DNA of 64,000 bases from UBA6183 sp943372215. Its GTDB lineage: Bacteria; Bacteroidota; Bacteroidia; UKL13-3. The position numbers were made by a program, and so were the translations under genes. Shown here one piece after another: positions 29,601-37,997 of the stretch; the first letter of the stretch is position 1; every line of letters starts with the position of its first letter. The stretch lies in assembly GCA_943372215.1 (NCBI GenBank), contig CALRXU020000003.1, positions 124,001 to 188,000 on the forward strand. The letters are read 5' to 3'. The notes beneath the pieces are model-generated. The model worked only from the letters and a program-made list of their open reading frames with translations, was not told where the DNA came from and did not search any database.

Positions 29601-29777
29601 TGTTCTTCCATAACTTTGTACTGTAGCAAAACGTGAAATTAAGGTTCCCGTGTTGAGTGAATTGGTCCATCCTGTTGGTGTTAATGACACATCAAAGTCT
29701 TCGTTAACACGGGTAATCTGAGCATTTGTTGCTGTAAAAATCAGCAAACCTAAAAGCATCGTGTAGATTTTTTTCAT
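23601..29777 (-). CDS. Giant T9SS-exported surface protein (2058 aa)
   Basis: Signal peptide (1-19, ending NAQ), then a choice-of-anchor-J/MAM-like jelly roll (about 25-190), a domain seen in Bacteroidota BNR/sialidase-like proteins (about 200-340), and a right-handed parallel beta-helix of short repeats (about 350-720). CARDB-like and further jelly-roll segments follow up to about 1450. A LamG/concanavalin-like domain sits at about 1560-1760 (LTLEAWLSK, VFIGNNNQ, GQLDEVKIWN). A T9SS type A sorting domain closes it (about 1975-2058, IIYPNPVRDALFVE and LTNGVYVVNI). The architecture suggests a cell-surface or secreted adhesin or glycan-binding protein; no catalytic domain was recognised. It lies between two PorE-like genes. 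Confidence 0.88.
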   Translation of the reverse strand: MKKIYTMLLGLLIFTATNAQITRVNEDFDVSLTPTGWTNSLNTGTLISRFATVQSYGRTGTAAAVRANFFNIGGGAVARLETPVFSPTVAGDTLRFDVAHAAYPAATDSLVIYTFNGISFNRLIGWGSSQTINTTTGVTTANSQTAGFTPTSSQWTTKALSLPVGTTQVRFEFISGYGNHMYVDRVIVDSFYIAGMTYTSSTTTQSNTASVFRGTSNAEIIGITVNMSGTVSPLSATSFTLNTGATTNAANSIDSAKIFYTGNSNTFATTNRFGQIGAPNGSFNITGNQTLNDGANFFWLVYDVKPTATVNNILDAECNSITIGGVPRTPTVQSPTGSRTILGATEISVTSSAGVANATYATLKAAFDAINLGTHQGTINVRLNSSVIETATCVLDSSGNTTGSNYTSILIRPADTATVVKSVSTSAALTLMVLNGADNVTFDGRPGGVGTAQLLEFNHTASAATNFTCRFDVGATNNIFRFCRLLNASAASTAHNIWLTNTVVASTANSNNTFLNNFIQGGRNGIVFDAINGNAPISNILIRNNQFVNIGFAGVSNLNNLGQVVIDSNSFFHDVAFTATGQSRAISLGGTPATVSVNATITKNRIFGFKSTNTAIFGMIITPPATATGSLYNISNNSIAFLDANNAVNGGAIGGVNGIAVTGTGSGEFNIFQNTIRIGGAAVGGTAAALTTRSVGIGKFNSGTANIFRMRNNIITNTRTGGASTQNGHMAVWINTTTAGTHDIDRNTYQGTTFVAGWGGTVFATVTGGYQTAAAPNEANTNLKTPTYLNTTEPYLTGASNGDADLSTTRIATVLTDIDNNSRSAICYKGAWESTTPFITNDLAATIIYTYGRIPVGTDENIRVRIKNNAITAAVNKTITVTISGVNVATLTQLIPSISPLADTIISMPVYSPNFVGIDTIRAIMPSGDQNTANDTAVWIRENTLNALSYANITTGPTGNVGNNGFGELAAKFYTPFANAVTQVNVNFTNVAFVAPRDFQVVIYADSGANFGPKVAPIWESAPLQTLNGIFNLSVPAVAVNGNFFVGVRQTTANNIGFAFQNETPIRPSTMYFRQSPTSLAAALIAPWIDFAPNNGFRFMIEPRLQINDDLGVTALVTPAVGCLSTGTQNVQVAVTNLGLLNQNFATDSLVIQGRITSPTNVVTNLGPVSIKTGTLASGATSNFILASNFNFNQTGNYTLSAWTRFIPDNNKVNDSLLNEVRTVSVATAAPLTQTFNAALTTPAGWSLDRFVVNAAAGNNTTNGLRVNINGLSGFAANASIQSPRIVNINANSILRFDYRVLNNLGGTAATFNGPTDSIKIQVSTNCGISFTTIATINSSNHIPSVNHVSYATSLAAFNGNDVVVRILCDWLNTSNDVIVDVDNIRFIDGANDMGAISSSAPCRSVIVGSAAIAPQVTVRNYGSSAQTNVPVNVSITGPVNYTGTATISSIASAANASVTLSTTFNPTTAGLYTLKAWTSLAGDGDASNDTFTTTFNVTNLSLGVASVNALNFGGTSSLRVTETPALNPANELTLEAWLSKVTTGAERSIIAKDSAFGFIQYELALTVGDSLKFTVNTTTGFYQVFSSILVPNGFTHVAATFSPNNIRLYINGRVVRDEAIPTSAIVPFNTNVFIGNNNQSAKPLLGQLDEVKIWNVARTADQIRSNMHTRLANAPSANLVAYYRFDEGTGNTFATDASGNCHTGLFGTAAPTWVAATYPLGAPTVASQIVPIDGTYGFTGTNLSLVYNGFVGTDSVYVHRFAAPQLGVSPITNPGGVTTLHPAYWLAYRYGTGTSISTNFSFTFPTGNLNSGVNAADLKLYNRANTSVNAWSIANATAASVNFGTQNVTFAQTQAIFGGQFMVGANNNPLPVVMLSFTGNANRADAILRWATASEYNSRGFALERSTDGRNFRQVTFVNSAGNSNRTNNYSYADKEVFVQNKVVYYRLKQVDLDGGFTYSNMVTINSSNRTASQVIIYPNPVRDALFVEVESTTDAMAKLVITDVTGKLVKQLDMRLTEGFNKLNSIDLTDLTNGVYVVNISSNGVMIYNTKLVKAE

Positions 29778-29890
29778 ACGTATAGTATTATAGGTGATTT
29801 ATTAAACTAATCCAATATTAGCGAAAAAATGATATAAGTCAATGTTTTTTTTCTTTTTTTGGAAAAAGAAAAAAATGGAGATTTGACAAA

Positions 29891-31516
29891 ATGACTTTAT
29901 CGATTAAAAATACCCTCTCTTTTATTTGCATCTTTGGTTTGTTTTATCCCCTTGCAAATGCAAACGTTGTTTTTCCCAAACAGGGAGATACCTTAAATTA
30001 CACGCATGTAATGTTTGAATTTGAAGAGGTAGAAGGTGCTGATCATTACACCGTTAACATTTACAATAGCGATCATTTGGTTACTAAAAAGAGAACCTCC
30101 TCTTTAGCCACAGCCATAACAGGTACACTCAATTTTGGAGAAACTTACCAGTGGGATTATATAGCATTCACCCAAAAGGGAGCGATTTTATACCAATCGG
30201 CACATACTCTTTTCTACATAAAAAAAACCAATTGGTGTTGTTCTGATTTGATGAACATGAAAACAACAACCTTTAATGCCCGAAAAATGTACCAAGGCCT
30301 TATTATTTATGATTTTGGAGTTATTACCAATAAGCAGGGCGAGATTATTTGGAATTTGCCGCAAACAGATGGCACTTTTAGAAACTTGATGATTAATAAA
30401 GATGGTACACTCACTTATAACAACAAAAAAGGGTCTTTTGAAACCGACCTGATGGGTCGCGTTACCTGGGAGGCTCCATTATTACTGGCTGACTCAATTA
30501 AAGTAAAAAACTACCACCATGATATTAAGAAACTACCAAGCGGTAACTATTTATGCCTTGCAGAGCGTGATTTAGGTGCCAGTAATAATATTTATAATGC
30601 TGTGTTTGAACTTGACCGCCACAATAAATTATTGTGGTACTGGGATGAAGTGCCTTTTTACCAAAATAGAACAGACTCTATTACATCTAACCATGTAAAT
30701 GCAGTATTTATGGATGAGCTAACTAAGGATGTATATTTAAGCAACAGAAACTTAAACAGCATTACACGGTTATCGCGCATCCCCCAACCCCAGGTTTCTT
30801 TGCATATTGGTAAGGGGTATGTGCAACAACCTATTCAAATAATTCCGCAAGAGTTGTTCTCAGGGCAACATGCAGTAAGTTTCACAAATAAAAACACCAT
30901 ACTTTTATTTAACAACAACACCGCACACCCAGGTGATGCCTCATCTGTTATTGAACTAAAAAAACCTGCACCAGCAGACAAAGAAGTCACTGTTCTATGG
31001 AATTACGTGTTTCATTTTGCCAATAAAGAGGAGAATTTTTGTGCCAAATCTGGTGATGCTGATGTGTTACCAAATGGCAATATTTTAATAACCAGCGGAG
31101 CTAATAACAGGGTGTTTGAGGTAAGCAGAAGTAAAAAGATTGTTTGGGAAAATCTTTCATACAGAAGAGACCGGGTAACTGATGCTTTTACCTTACAGTC
31201 CAGCTATCGGGCTCATTTTTGTTCCTCGCTTTATCCAACATACTTTACCGTGCAGCAACTGCAAACCAAAGTAAACAAAACTGACAAAATTGCTTTAAAA
31301 ATAAACAATGATGGGTCGGAAAATGACCAATACAGCATTGCTGTTTTAGCGGCCGATGGTACTTATAAAGAAATCAAAACTATAAGCTTAAAAGCTGGCA
31401 AACAAACGAGGTTGCTACTTCAAATAAACACCCAAAATACAGGGACTTGCACACTAAAAATAACGTCTAAAAACAACCCGCTTTATAGCAAGCAACTTGT
31501 TTACTATTATAATTAA
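29891..31516 (+). CDS. Arylsulfotransferase (ASST)-like secreted protein
   Basis: A 541-residue protein with a signal peptide (about 1-24, ending ANA). The central part (about 115-450) is a beta-propeller of the arylsulfotransferase family. Recurrent motifs are visible: HHDIKKLPSGNYL, HVNAVFMDE, QHAVSF...NNTAHPGD and SGDADVLPNGNILITSG followed by GANNRVFEVS. These carry the His residues expected in that family. The N-terminus looks like an Ig/fibronectin-type beta domain, and the C-terminus another beta domain without a T9SS motif. True sulfotransferase activity is inferred; many homologues are uncharacterised. It is a single-gene unit divergent from the cargo gene. Confidence 0.7.
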   Translation: MTLSIKNTLSFICIFGLFYPLANANVVFPKQGDTLNYTHVMFEFEEVEGADHYTVNIYNSDHLVTKKRTSSLATAITGTLNFGETYQWDYIAFTQKGAILYQSAHTLFYIKKTNWCCSDLMNMKTTTFNARKMYQGLIIYDFGVITNKQGEIIWNLPQTDGTFRNLMINKDGTLTYNNKKGSFETDLMGRVTWEAPLLLADSIKVKNYHHDIKKLPSGNYLCLAERDLGASNNIYNAVFELDRHNKLLWYWDEVPFYQNRTDSITSNHVNAVFMDELTKDVYLSNRNLNSITRLSRIPQPQVSLHIGKGYVQQPIQIIPQELFSGQHAVSFTNKNTILLFNNNTAHPGDASSVIELKKPAPADKEVTVLWNYVFHFANKEENFCAKSGDADVLPNGNILITSGANNRVFEVSRSKKIVWENLSYRRDRVTDAFTLQSSYRAHFCSSLYPTYFTVQQLQTKVNKTDKIALKINNDGSENDQYSIAVLAADGTYKEIKTISLKAGKQTRLLLQINTQNTGTCTLKITSKNNPLYSKQLVYYYN

Positions 31517-31530
31517 TTAATGGGTCACAA

Positions 31531-31563
31531 AAAAGCCGCACCAAATTTTGGTGCGGCTTTTTT
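31531..31563. terminator. Bidirectional terminator between convergent genes
   Basis: AAAAGCCGCACCAAA pairs with TTTGGTGCGGCTTTT, flanked by A and T runs. It serves the ASST-like gene on the plus strand and the PorE-like gene (stop at 31578) on the minus strand. Confidence 0.93.
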
Positions 31564-31577
31564 AACATCTTTGCCAA

Positions 31578-33644
31578 TTACTTTTTAGGTGGTGGTGTTG
31601 TTCCTGCCGGCTTTACAGTTCCTGGTTTAGGCGTTACCGGCTTACCCGTTTTAGGATCAACTTGTGGTTTGGGTTCTTCCTTGGCTTTAGGTTTGTAATC
31701 ATTGCCTAATAATTTAACCGTTGTACGCCTATTCATTTGGTGTTCTTCTTCAGTACATTGGCGTTTTACATAGGTGCCTTCGCAAGCACAATCATTCACC
31801 AACCGACTTTCTCCATAGCCCTTTGCTACTAATCTGGCAGAGTCAATACCTCCACGCACTATGTAGGCAACAGCTGAATCCGCGCGCCTTTGAGACAGGT
31901 TTTCATTATAAGACGAATCAGCCCTGCAATCCGTATGCGAACCTAACTCAATGCGAATTTTAGGGTATTTATTCAACGTTAAAATTAATGAATCTAATAT
32001 TTTTGCCGCATCAGGTCTGATGTTGGCTTTGTCCAAGTCGTAATAAATACCTTCTACCCGTATAGCATTTTCATAATCAAATGGATTTAAATCTAAATCC
32101 TGATAGAGGTCGGTAGATACTTCTAATCCTTTAGTGGTTTGAAACGCAATTTTACTATCATAATAATCTTCATGAGCACCAAACAATTCTACATCAGTTT
32201 TGGCCTTAAGCGATACCTTGTACGATCCGGTTGCATCCGTTTTTACTACCACTTTTCCAGTATCAGTGCTAGTTGTAAGTGTAATAAATGTATTCGCCAA
32301 TATCTGTTTGGTTTTAATATCTCTGGCTACTCCACTTAATGTAAACACCAATGGGTTCATATAAAATCTCCAAATATCATCTTGACCTTTTGTACCTTCT
32401 CTGTTGCTGGCAAACAAACCACTTTCTTTATCTTTAGAAAGTACCACCGAGAAATCATCTCCTCCAGAATTGATTGGAGATTTCATATTGATTGGTGCAC
32501 TCCAATCCGTAGTTGAACCTGTAGAATAATAGATATCCATTCCACCTAAGCCTACATGCCCGTTAGAGGAAAAATAAAGCGTTCCATCCTCATGTATAAA
32601 AGGGTAAACTTCATCGCCATCAGTGTTAATGGTTGGGCCAAGGTTTACAGGGTCGCCCCAAGTTTTGCTTCTTTTACTATAGGTTACAAACCAAATGTCT
32701 TTGCCTCCTTCTCCCCCAGGCATATCCGAAGAAAAATACATTATCTGATTATCTTTTGTTAATGAGGGATGCCCGGTATTAAATGAGTCAGAACTAAACT
32801 CTAACGGTGTAGGCTCTGTCCAATCCTGTCCAGTTAAAGTTGCCATCCAAATCCTGCAATGGTTGCTTTTGCCATCTTTTCCATTGCATTGGGTAAAATA
32901 CATTACTCCTCCCTTACTATCAAATGCTACACTTCCATCGTTCCAAGGGGAATTTACTTTGTCTTTATCAACCAGCACGGGTGCATCATATTTAATGTTA
33001 TTGGGATTTTTCTTATCTACCTTATACGTAACCTTATACACATCGGTAAAGAAGTTGCCTGTCCAGCCATAAGGTCTTCCTGTTACTCCCTTTTCGCGGT
33101 CGCTGGTAAAATAAATTTGGTCTTTTTTGTAATACATCGGAGAGAAATCACTCCATTTACTGTTAATGGCTTTTAAATTCTCTACATTATATCGTGTTTT
33201 TTCATTTTTCCATTTTAAGGCCAACTCGCAACCTTTAATTCTTTCGTCAACTTTTGTATTACCAGAAGCCAGCTTTTTATAGTTATTGTATTCAATAATT
33301 GCCTCAGTATAACGCCCCTGATTTTTAAGCGTTTCCCCTAGTTTGTATTGAGCATCAACATTCTTAGGGTCGGCCTTAATGGTTTTTTTATACCATCCTT
33401 CTGCATTTTTCATGTCATTTGCCATGAAATAACACTCTGCGGTTTGAAAACAAGCCTCATTCTTCTCATCCTTATTTTTAGTCTTGCTGTATACCGCTTT
33501 GTAGTTTTCACCAGCAACTGCGTATTCTTTTTTCTCAAGGGCTTCGCGTGCCGCCTGCATGGATCCTTTAGGAGTTCCGCAAGAACTTATACAAACAATG
33601 GTTACGAATGATAATACGAAGAAAATGAGCTTACTGTTTTTCAT
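31578..33644 (-). CDS. PorE-like OmpA-family lipoprotein
   Basis: A 688-residue protein with a lipoprotein signal (lipobox ISSC, Cys22). TPR-like helices (about 30-150) are followed by PD40-type propeller blades (about 170-430, motifs MYFSSDMPGGEGGKDIWF and GTLYFSSNGHVGLGGMD). A carboxypeptidase-regulatory-like domain comes next (about 430-520), then an OmpA domain (about 540-650, SHTDCRAD and NRRTTV) and a Pro/Lys-rich tail. Architecture and lipobox fit PorE of the type IX secretion machine better than its paralogue at 21524-23458, which lacks a lipobox. The gene has its own unit, upstream of glnN in the minus direction. Confidence 0.85.
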   Translation of the reverse strand: MKNSKLIFFVLSFVTIVCISSCGTPKGSMQAAREALEKKEYAVAGENYKAVYSKTKNKDEKNEACFQTAECYFMANDMKNAEGWYKKTIKADPKNVDAQYKLGETLKNQGRYTEAIIEYNNYKKLASGNTKVDERIKGCELALKWKNEKTRYNVENLKAINSKWSDFSPMYYKKDQIYFTSDREKGVTGRPYGWTGNFFTDVYKVTYKVDKKNPNNIKYDAPVLVDKDKVNSPWNDGSVAFDSKGGVMYFTQCNGKDGKSNHCRIWMATLTGQDWTEPTPLEFSSDSFNTGHPSLTKDNQIMYFSSDMPGGEGGKDIWFVTYSKRSKTWGDPVNLGPTINTDGDEVYPFIHEDGTLYFSSNGHVGLGGMDIYYSTGSTTDWSAPINMKSPINSGGDDFSVVLSKDKESGLFASNREGTKGQDDIWRFYMNPLVFTLSGVARDIKTKQILANTFITLTTSTDTGKVVVKTDATGSYKVSLKAKTDVELFGAHEDYYDSKIAFQTTKGLEVSTDLYQDLDLNPFDYENAIRVEGIYYDLDKANIRPDAAKILDSLILTLNKYPKIRIELGSHTDCRADSSYNENLSQRRADSAVAYIVRGGIDSARLVAKGYGESRLVNDCACEGTYVKRQCTEEEHQMNRRTTVKLLGNDYKPKAKEEPKPQVDPKTGKPVTPKPGTVKPAGTTPPPKK

Positions 33645-33844
33645 GTTTTATATTCAATTTTGATAGGGTGCACTTCTCTTAAGTACATAAATATTTAAGC
33701 TAATATACACTTATTTTTAAAAGATTATCAAATCTTGACACATTCTTTTTACTTAGGAGGTCTTCAACCACGTATTAATAACAAATTAAAAAGCTAATAC
33801 TGTATGATTTAGGCCCAAAAGATTCTATTAAAATTCCTTAACCC

Positions 33845-33880
33845 AAAGAGGCCATTTCAACAGATGAAACGGCCTCTTTT
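33845..33880 (-). terminator. Terminator-like hairpin downstream of glnN
   Basis: AAAGAGGCC and GGCCTCTTT, extended by TTTCA/TGAAA with one mismatch, form a long stem around ACAGA. It lies 34 bp beyond the glnN stop. The T run is short on the minus strand (TTT). Confidence 0.75.
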
Positions 33881-33913
33881 AAGTCTTATTGATGGCATTT
33901 TACGCCATGAGTT

Positions 33914-36100
33914 CTATTTCACAAATAACAATTCACGGTATTTAGGTAATTTCCATAAATCGTCTTCTACCATAAACTCCAAACTATCGCTTGAAGAACG
34001 GATTACATCGAAGTAGGGTTTCACCTTATGGCAAAAAGCCACTGCGCGTCTGTGTGTATCTGTAATATGGTGGGCTTTTTCTGTTTCTACCAACAATTTT
34101 TTTACATTGTCATTAATAGTTTTAATGTGTGAGGCCATTTCTTGAACCATTGCAATTTGCGTTTCATAAATGGATTTGTTAAGTCCAGCAGCTTTTAAGC
34201 TGGCAATGCCATTGGCCAATTTGGTTTGATAATCAATGGCGGCAGGTACCACATGTGAGGTTGCCAATTGTGCCAATACCCTAGCTTCAATGTCAATCTT
34301 TTTTACATAGCTTTCCTGCATAATTTCATACCTGGCTTCTAGCTCTCTTTCGTCAAAAATATTGTTGTTGCTAAACAATTCTTTTGATTGTGGTGTAACA
34401 TATGCGTTTAATGCTTCCGGTGTGGTTTTGATGTTATTTAACCCGCGTCTTTTTGCCTCTTTCACCCACTCCTCTCCATAGCCATTGCCCTCAAATAAAA
34501 TGCTTTTACTCGATTTGTAATACCCTTTTAAAATCTCTAAAATGGCGTCTTCTTTCTTCTTGCCCTTTTTAATTTGAGCCTCTACTTCAACTTTAAATGC
34601 CTTGAGTTGCTCTGCCATAATGGTGTTTAGCACAATCATAGAGTTGGCGCAATTGGCCGAAGAACCCACGGCCCTGAACTCAAACTTATTTCCGGTAAAT
34701 GCAAATGGTGAAGTTCTGTTTCGGTCCGTATTGTCTAATAAAATTTCAGGTATTTTCTGAATATCAATGCTGGTTTTTGATGTTTTGAGTGCTGTTTTGG
34801 CTTTGGTTGAAACCATTTCCTCCAATACATGGGTTAATTGGGTTCCAATAAATACCGACATAATAGCTGGTGGTGCTTCATTGGCACCTAAACGATGATC
34901 GTTTGATGCCGAAGCAATACTTGCACGCATTAAATCGGCATGCGTATGTACCGCTTTGATTACATTAACAAAAAAGGTTAAAAACTGTAAGTTGGTGTGT
35001 GGCGTTTTGCCTGGTGCCAATAAGTTAACCCCTGTATTGGTTATCAAGCTCCAGTTGTTGTGTTTACCGCTGCCATTTACACCAGCAAAAGGTTTTTCGT
35101 GCAAAAGCACTTTTAACCCATGACGGTTGGCCACTTTTTCCATTACATCCATTAGCAATTGATTGTGGTCAATGGCCAAATTTACTTCTTCAAAATTTGG
35201 TGCACATTCAAACTGACCAGGAGCAACCTCATTATGGCGAGTTTTTAATGGAATACCAAGTTTGTAACTCTCCACTTCAAAATCAACCATAAAATCATAT
35301 ACCCTTGGAGGAATGGTGCCAAAATAATGGTCTTCCAATTGCTGGCCTTTTTCAGGAGCCTGGCCTAGTAAGGTGCGGCCTGTCAACATTAAATCTGGAC
35401 GTGCGTGGTAAAACGCCTCGTCAACCAAAAAGTATTCTTGCTCTATCCCTAAACTGGCAAATGCTTTGTTTACTCCTTTATCAAAATAGCTGGAGCAAAT
35501 ATCCACCACTGCATTTTCAACAGCATGAAGTGCTTTAAGCAATGGGGCTTTATAATCCAAGGCTTCGCCTGTGTATGATACAAATATGGTGGGAATACAA
35601 AGCGTTCTGCCATTTGCATTATCCATAATAAATGCTGGGGACGAAGGATCCCATGCCGTGTAACCTCGTGCTTCAAAGGTATTGCGTAATCCGCCATTCG
35701 GAAAACTGCTGGCATCTGGCTCTTGCTGAACCAATGCGCTTCCTGCAAACTTTTCAATTGAACGTCCATCTTCTGTTGGCTCAAAAAACGCATCGTGCTT
35801 TTCGGCTGTTGATCCTGTTAATGGTTGAAACCAATGTGTGTAATGGGTAACATCTTTGCTCATTGCCCAGTTTTTCATTCCGGAAGCCACTTGGTTGGCT
35901 ACTTTTCTGTCAATTTTTTCTCCATGCTTAATCGCTTTTGCAACTGCATCATAAGCTTCCTTATCCAAGAAGTTTTTCATGGCTGCATCGTTAAACACAT
36001 TTACGTTAAAATAATCTGAAACCTTTGATGAAGGAATATTTACCTTTACTGGTGTGCGATTGGCAGCGCGCTCTATCGCTTTGAATCTTAAAATTGACAT
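33914..36100 (-). CDS. glnN: Glutamine synthetase type III
   Basis: A 728-residue GSIII enzyme making glutamine from glutamate, ammonia and ATP. GSIII is about 700-730 residues long and typical of Bacteroidota. The N-terminal GSIII-specific domain (to about 150) precedes the catalytic core with FEPTEDG (about 106-112), GIEQEYFLVDE (about 220-230), GQFECAPNFEEVN and GVNGSGKHNNWS. The AVGSSANCANSM segment follows, then the long C-terminal helical domain. The start at 36100 is followed immediately by a conserved LRFKAIE segment. It is a single-gene unit. Confidence 0.95.
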   Translation of the reverse strand: MSILRFKAIERAANRTPVKVNIPSSKVSDYFNVNVFNDAAMKNFLDKEAYDAVAKAIKHGEKIDRKVANQVASGMKNWAMSKDVTHYTHWFQPLTGSTAEKHDAFFEPTEDGRSIEKFAGSALVQQEPDASSFPNGGLRNTFEARGYTAWDPSSPAFIMDNANGRTLCIPTIFVSYTGEALDYKAPLLKALHAVENAVVDICSSYFDKGVNKAFASLGIEQEYFLVDEAFYHARPDLMLTGRTLLGQAPEKGQQLEDHYFGTIPPRVYDFMVDFEVESYKLGIPLKTRHNEVAPGQFECAPNFEEVNLAIDHNQLLMDVMEKVANRHGLKVLLHEKPFAGVNGSGKHNNWSLITNTGVNLLAPGKTPHTNLQFLTFFVNVIKAVHTHADLMRASIASASNDHRLGANEAPPAIMSVFIGTQLTHVLEEMVSTKAKTALKTSKTSIDIQKIPEILLDNTDRNRTSPFAFTGNKFEFRAVGSSANCANSMIVLNTIMAEQLKAFKVEVEAQIKKGKKKEDAILEILKGYYKSSKSILFEGNGYGEEWVKEAKRRGLNNIKTTPEALNAYVTPQSKELFSNNNIFDERELEARYEIMQESYVKKIDIEARVLAQLATSHVVPAAIDYQTKLANGIASLKAAGLNKSIYETQIAMVQEMASHIKTINDNVKKLLVETEKAHHITDTHRRAVAFCHKVKPYFDVIRSSSDSLEFMVEDDLWKLPKYRELLFVK

Positions 36101-36280
36101 GGGCTGTGTAGTTTATTGGTGTGCAAGTTACAGCAATCCCAAATTGGATAGAAAGCACTTCAGAACCATTTTTTTATAAAAACACTAACCAGCTGCTTTT
36201 AAGGTGATTATATTTTAACCAAAAAACAACTAGTGTAATAAATTACATGTTTTTGTTATCACCACTTTAAAATATTGACA

Positions 36281-36297
36281 CAATATGTATTATATTG
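36281..36297. promoter_or_regulatory. Palindromic operator upstream of the HTH gene
   Basis: CAATAT (36281-36286) and ATATTG (36292-36297) form a perfect inverted repeat with a 5-bp centre, directly after a TTGACA-like hexamer (36275-36280). It is placed 17 bp before ATG 36315. An HTH regulator that binds its own promoter would fit. Confidence 0.5.
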
Positions 36298-36314
36298 CAC
36301 ATAAATTACCGACA

Positions 36315-36515
36315 ATGACCATAGAAGATATTGGAATCACAATTAGAAAGCGGAGAGATTTAAAAGGTTTAACCCAACAAGAATTGGCCAGCATGAGTGG
36401 TGTTCACCTGCGCAGTATCAATACGCTTGAAAGCGGCAAGGGCAACCCATCTTTACGCACCTTATTAAAAATAGGGCTAGTACTTAACCTTGAGGTGATT
36501 GTTCGGGTAGAGTAA
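36315..36515 (+). CDS. HipB-like XRE-family regulator (66 aa)
   Basis: The domain is a single Cro/C1-type helix-turn-helix (motifs LTQQELASMSGVHLRSINTLE and GNPSLRTLLKIGLVL). This 66-residue form resembles the HipB/y4mF group, which usually pairs with a HipA-type kinase toxin or acts as antitoxin. Neither neighbour is a hipA: glnN is upstream and the MBOAT gene downstream on the other strand. So it is solo here. ATG 36315 is preferred over 36285, because the upstream ATG falls in the palindrome and adds ten residues without family support. It probably represses itself. Confidence 0.8.
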   Translation: MTIEDIGITIRKRRDLKGLTQQELASMSGVHLRSINTLESGKGNPSLRTLLKIGLVLNLEVIVRVE

Positions 36516-36518
36516 TTG

Positions 36519-37997
36519 CTAGAACTGTAAATAAATAGGTAATATAGGTGTGGCTGTTTTAAACTGCACCAAAATAACAATAAGCACAGCAAATCCCACT
36601 GCATAAAGCCAAACAGGAATTTGTTGGTTTTTGGCAATCCATTCATCAGCCAGCGTATCGCTTAAGGCATGCATGGCAAAACCAAACATCATCATGGCAA
36701 TAACAGGTGTGTATACCAGGTATATTTTAGGAAATAACTCCGGACTAAAATTGGTTGCAATTTGGTACAACATATCCAAGGCTTGTGATACACTGCTTGA
36801 TTTAAAAAACACCCAGCATAAACACACCAAATGAAAGGTAAATAACACACCCAAAACACCTTTCGTTTCCATTGACAAAAAGCTTAGCCTGCTTCGAAAA
36901 CGTTGGCCTAGCCATTTATCAAGCGCCAAAGCAATTCCGTGTAATGCGCCCCAAATTAAAAATGTAAAATTAGCTCCATGCCATAAGCCCCCAATAACCA
37001 TTGTTATCAGCAAGTTGATGTACTGCCTACTTTTACCTAATTTGTTCCCTCCTAATGGTATGTATAAATAATCCCTCAGCCAACTGCTTAATGAAATATG
37101 CCACCGTCTCCAAAACTCGGTAATACTTTTGCTTTGATACGGTGAAAGGAAATTGATGTTGATTTCATAACCCATCCATTTGGCTAAGCCTATGGCCATA
37201 TCGCTATAGCCGCTAAAGTCGCAGTAAATAACCAAAGCATAGCCATAAACGCCTAGTAAACACTCCAACCCGCTGTACCTTAGGGGGGCATCAAATACGT
37301 ATTGCACCAGGTTTACATAAATGTAGTCACTAATAATTACTTTTTTAATTAATCCACTTGCAATAAGGTATGCTCCTTTGGCTAAGGCAGTGTTGTTTAC
37401 TTCATAAGGCTTATGTATTTGGGGTATAAAATCAGCGGCACGCACAATAGGACCCATCACCAGCTTGGGGAAAAAAGAAAGAAAGAATAAATAATCCCAA
37501 AAGCTACGCACCGGCTTAAACTGTCCTTTGTATACATCTATGGTATAGCTGATGTTTTCAAACGTGTAGAATGAAATACCTATGGGCAATAACAGGCTTA
37601 ATGGGGTAATGCTGGTAAAACCTAAATCGTTGGTGATTTGAATAAAAAAATCGGTGTATTTAAAATACACTAACAATCCAAGATTGACAATGATACTCGT
37701 AACCAAGAGCCCTTTTTTTACTTGTTTTTTCTGGGCTTTATAAATGGCATTTGATAAATTAAAATCTACAACTGCGGCAATCAGCACCAATAACACATAA
37801 TAACCACATGCCTTATAGAAAAAGTATAAAGAAAATAGGGTGAAAACAATGGTTCGTAACTTGGTGTATTTATGCAACAGCAAATAAGCGGCCATAAAAG
37901 CCAATAAAAAATACAGAAAAAAACCTGCATTAAACAGAATTGGCTCTTCAGGGTTGTAAGCCAACTGGGCCCAAAGTCTATCCAAGCTTAAACTCAT
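36519..37997 (-). CDS. MBOAT family O-acyltransferase (AlgI/DltB type)
   Basis: A 492-residue polytopic membrane protein with about 11 membrane segments. The MBOAT core is visible: SITEFWRRWHISLSSWLRDY (291-310, His300) and the catalytic GGLWHGANF (336-344, His340). This family moves acyl groups across the membrane for O-acetylation of alginate, peptidoglycan or other glycans. The stop codon of the upstream SGNH gene overlaps its start by 4 bp. Together with the two SGNH-hydrolase genes upstream, it looks like a glycan O-acetylation cassette, as in AlgI with AlgJ/AlgX. The target glycan is unknown. Confidence 0.92.
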   Translation of the reverse strand: MSLSLDRLWAQLAYNPEEPILFNAGFFLYFLLAFMAAYLLLHKYTKLRTIVFTLFSLYFFYKACGYYVLLVLIAAVVDFNLSNAIYKAQKKQVKKGLLVTSIIVNLGLLVYFKYTDFFIQITNDLGFTSITPLSLLLPIGISFYTFENISYTIDVYKGQFKPVRSFWDYLFFLSFFPKLVMGPIVRAADFIPQIHKPYEVNNTALAKGAYLIASGLIKKVIISDYIYVNLVQYVFDAPLRYSGLECLLGVYGYALVIYCDFSGYSDMAIGLAKWMGYEININFLSPYQSKSITEFWRRWHISLSSWLRDYLYIPLGGNKLGKSRQYINLLITMVIGGLWHGANFTFLIWGALHGIALALDKWLGQRFRSRLSFLSMETKGVLGVLFTFHLVCLCWVFFKSSSVSQALDMLYQIATNFSPELFPKIYLVYTPVIAMMMFGFAMHALSDTLADEWIAKNQQIPVWLYAVGFAVLIVILVQFKTATPILPIYLQF

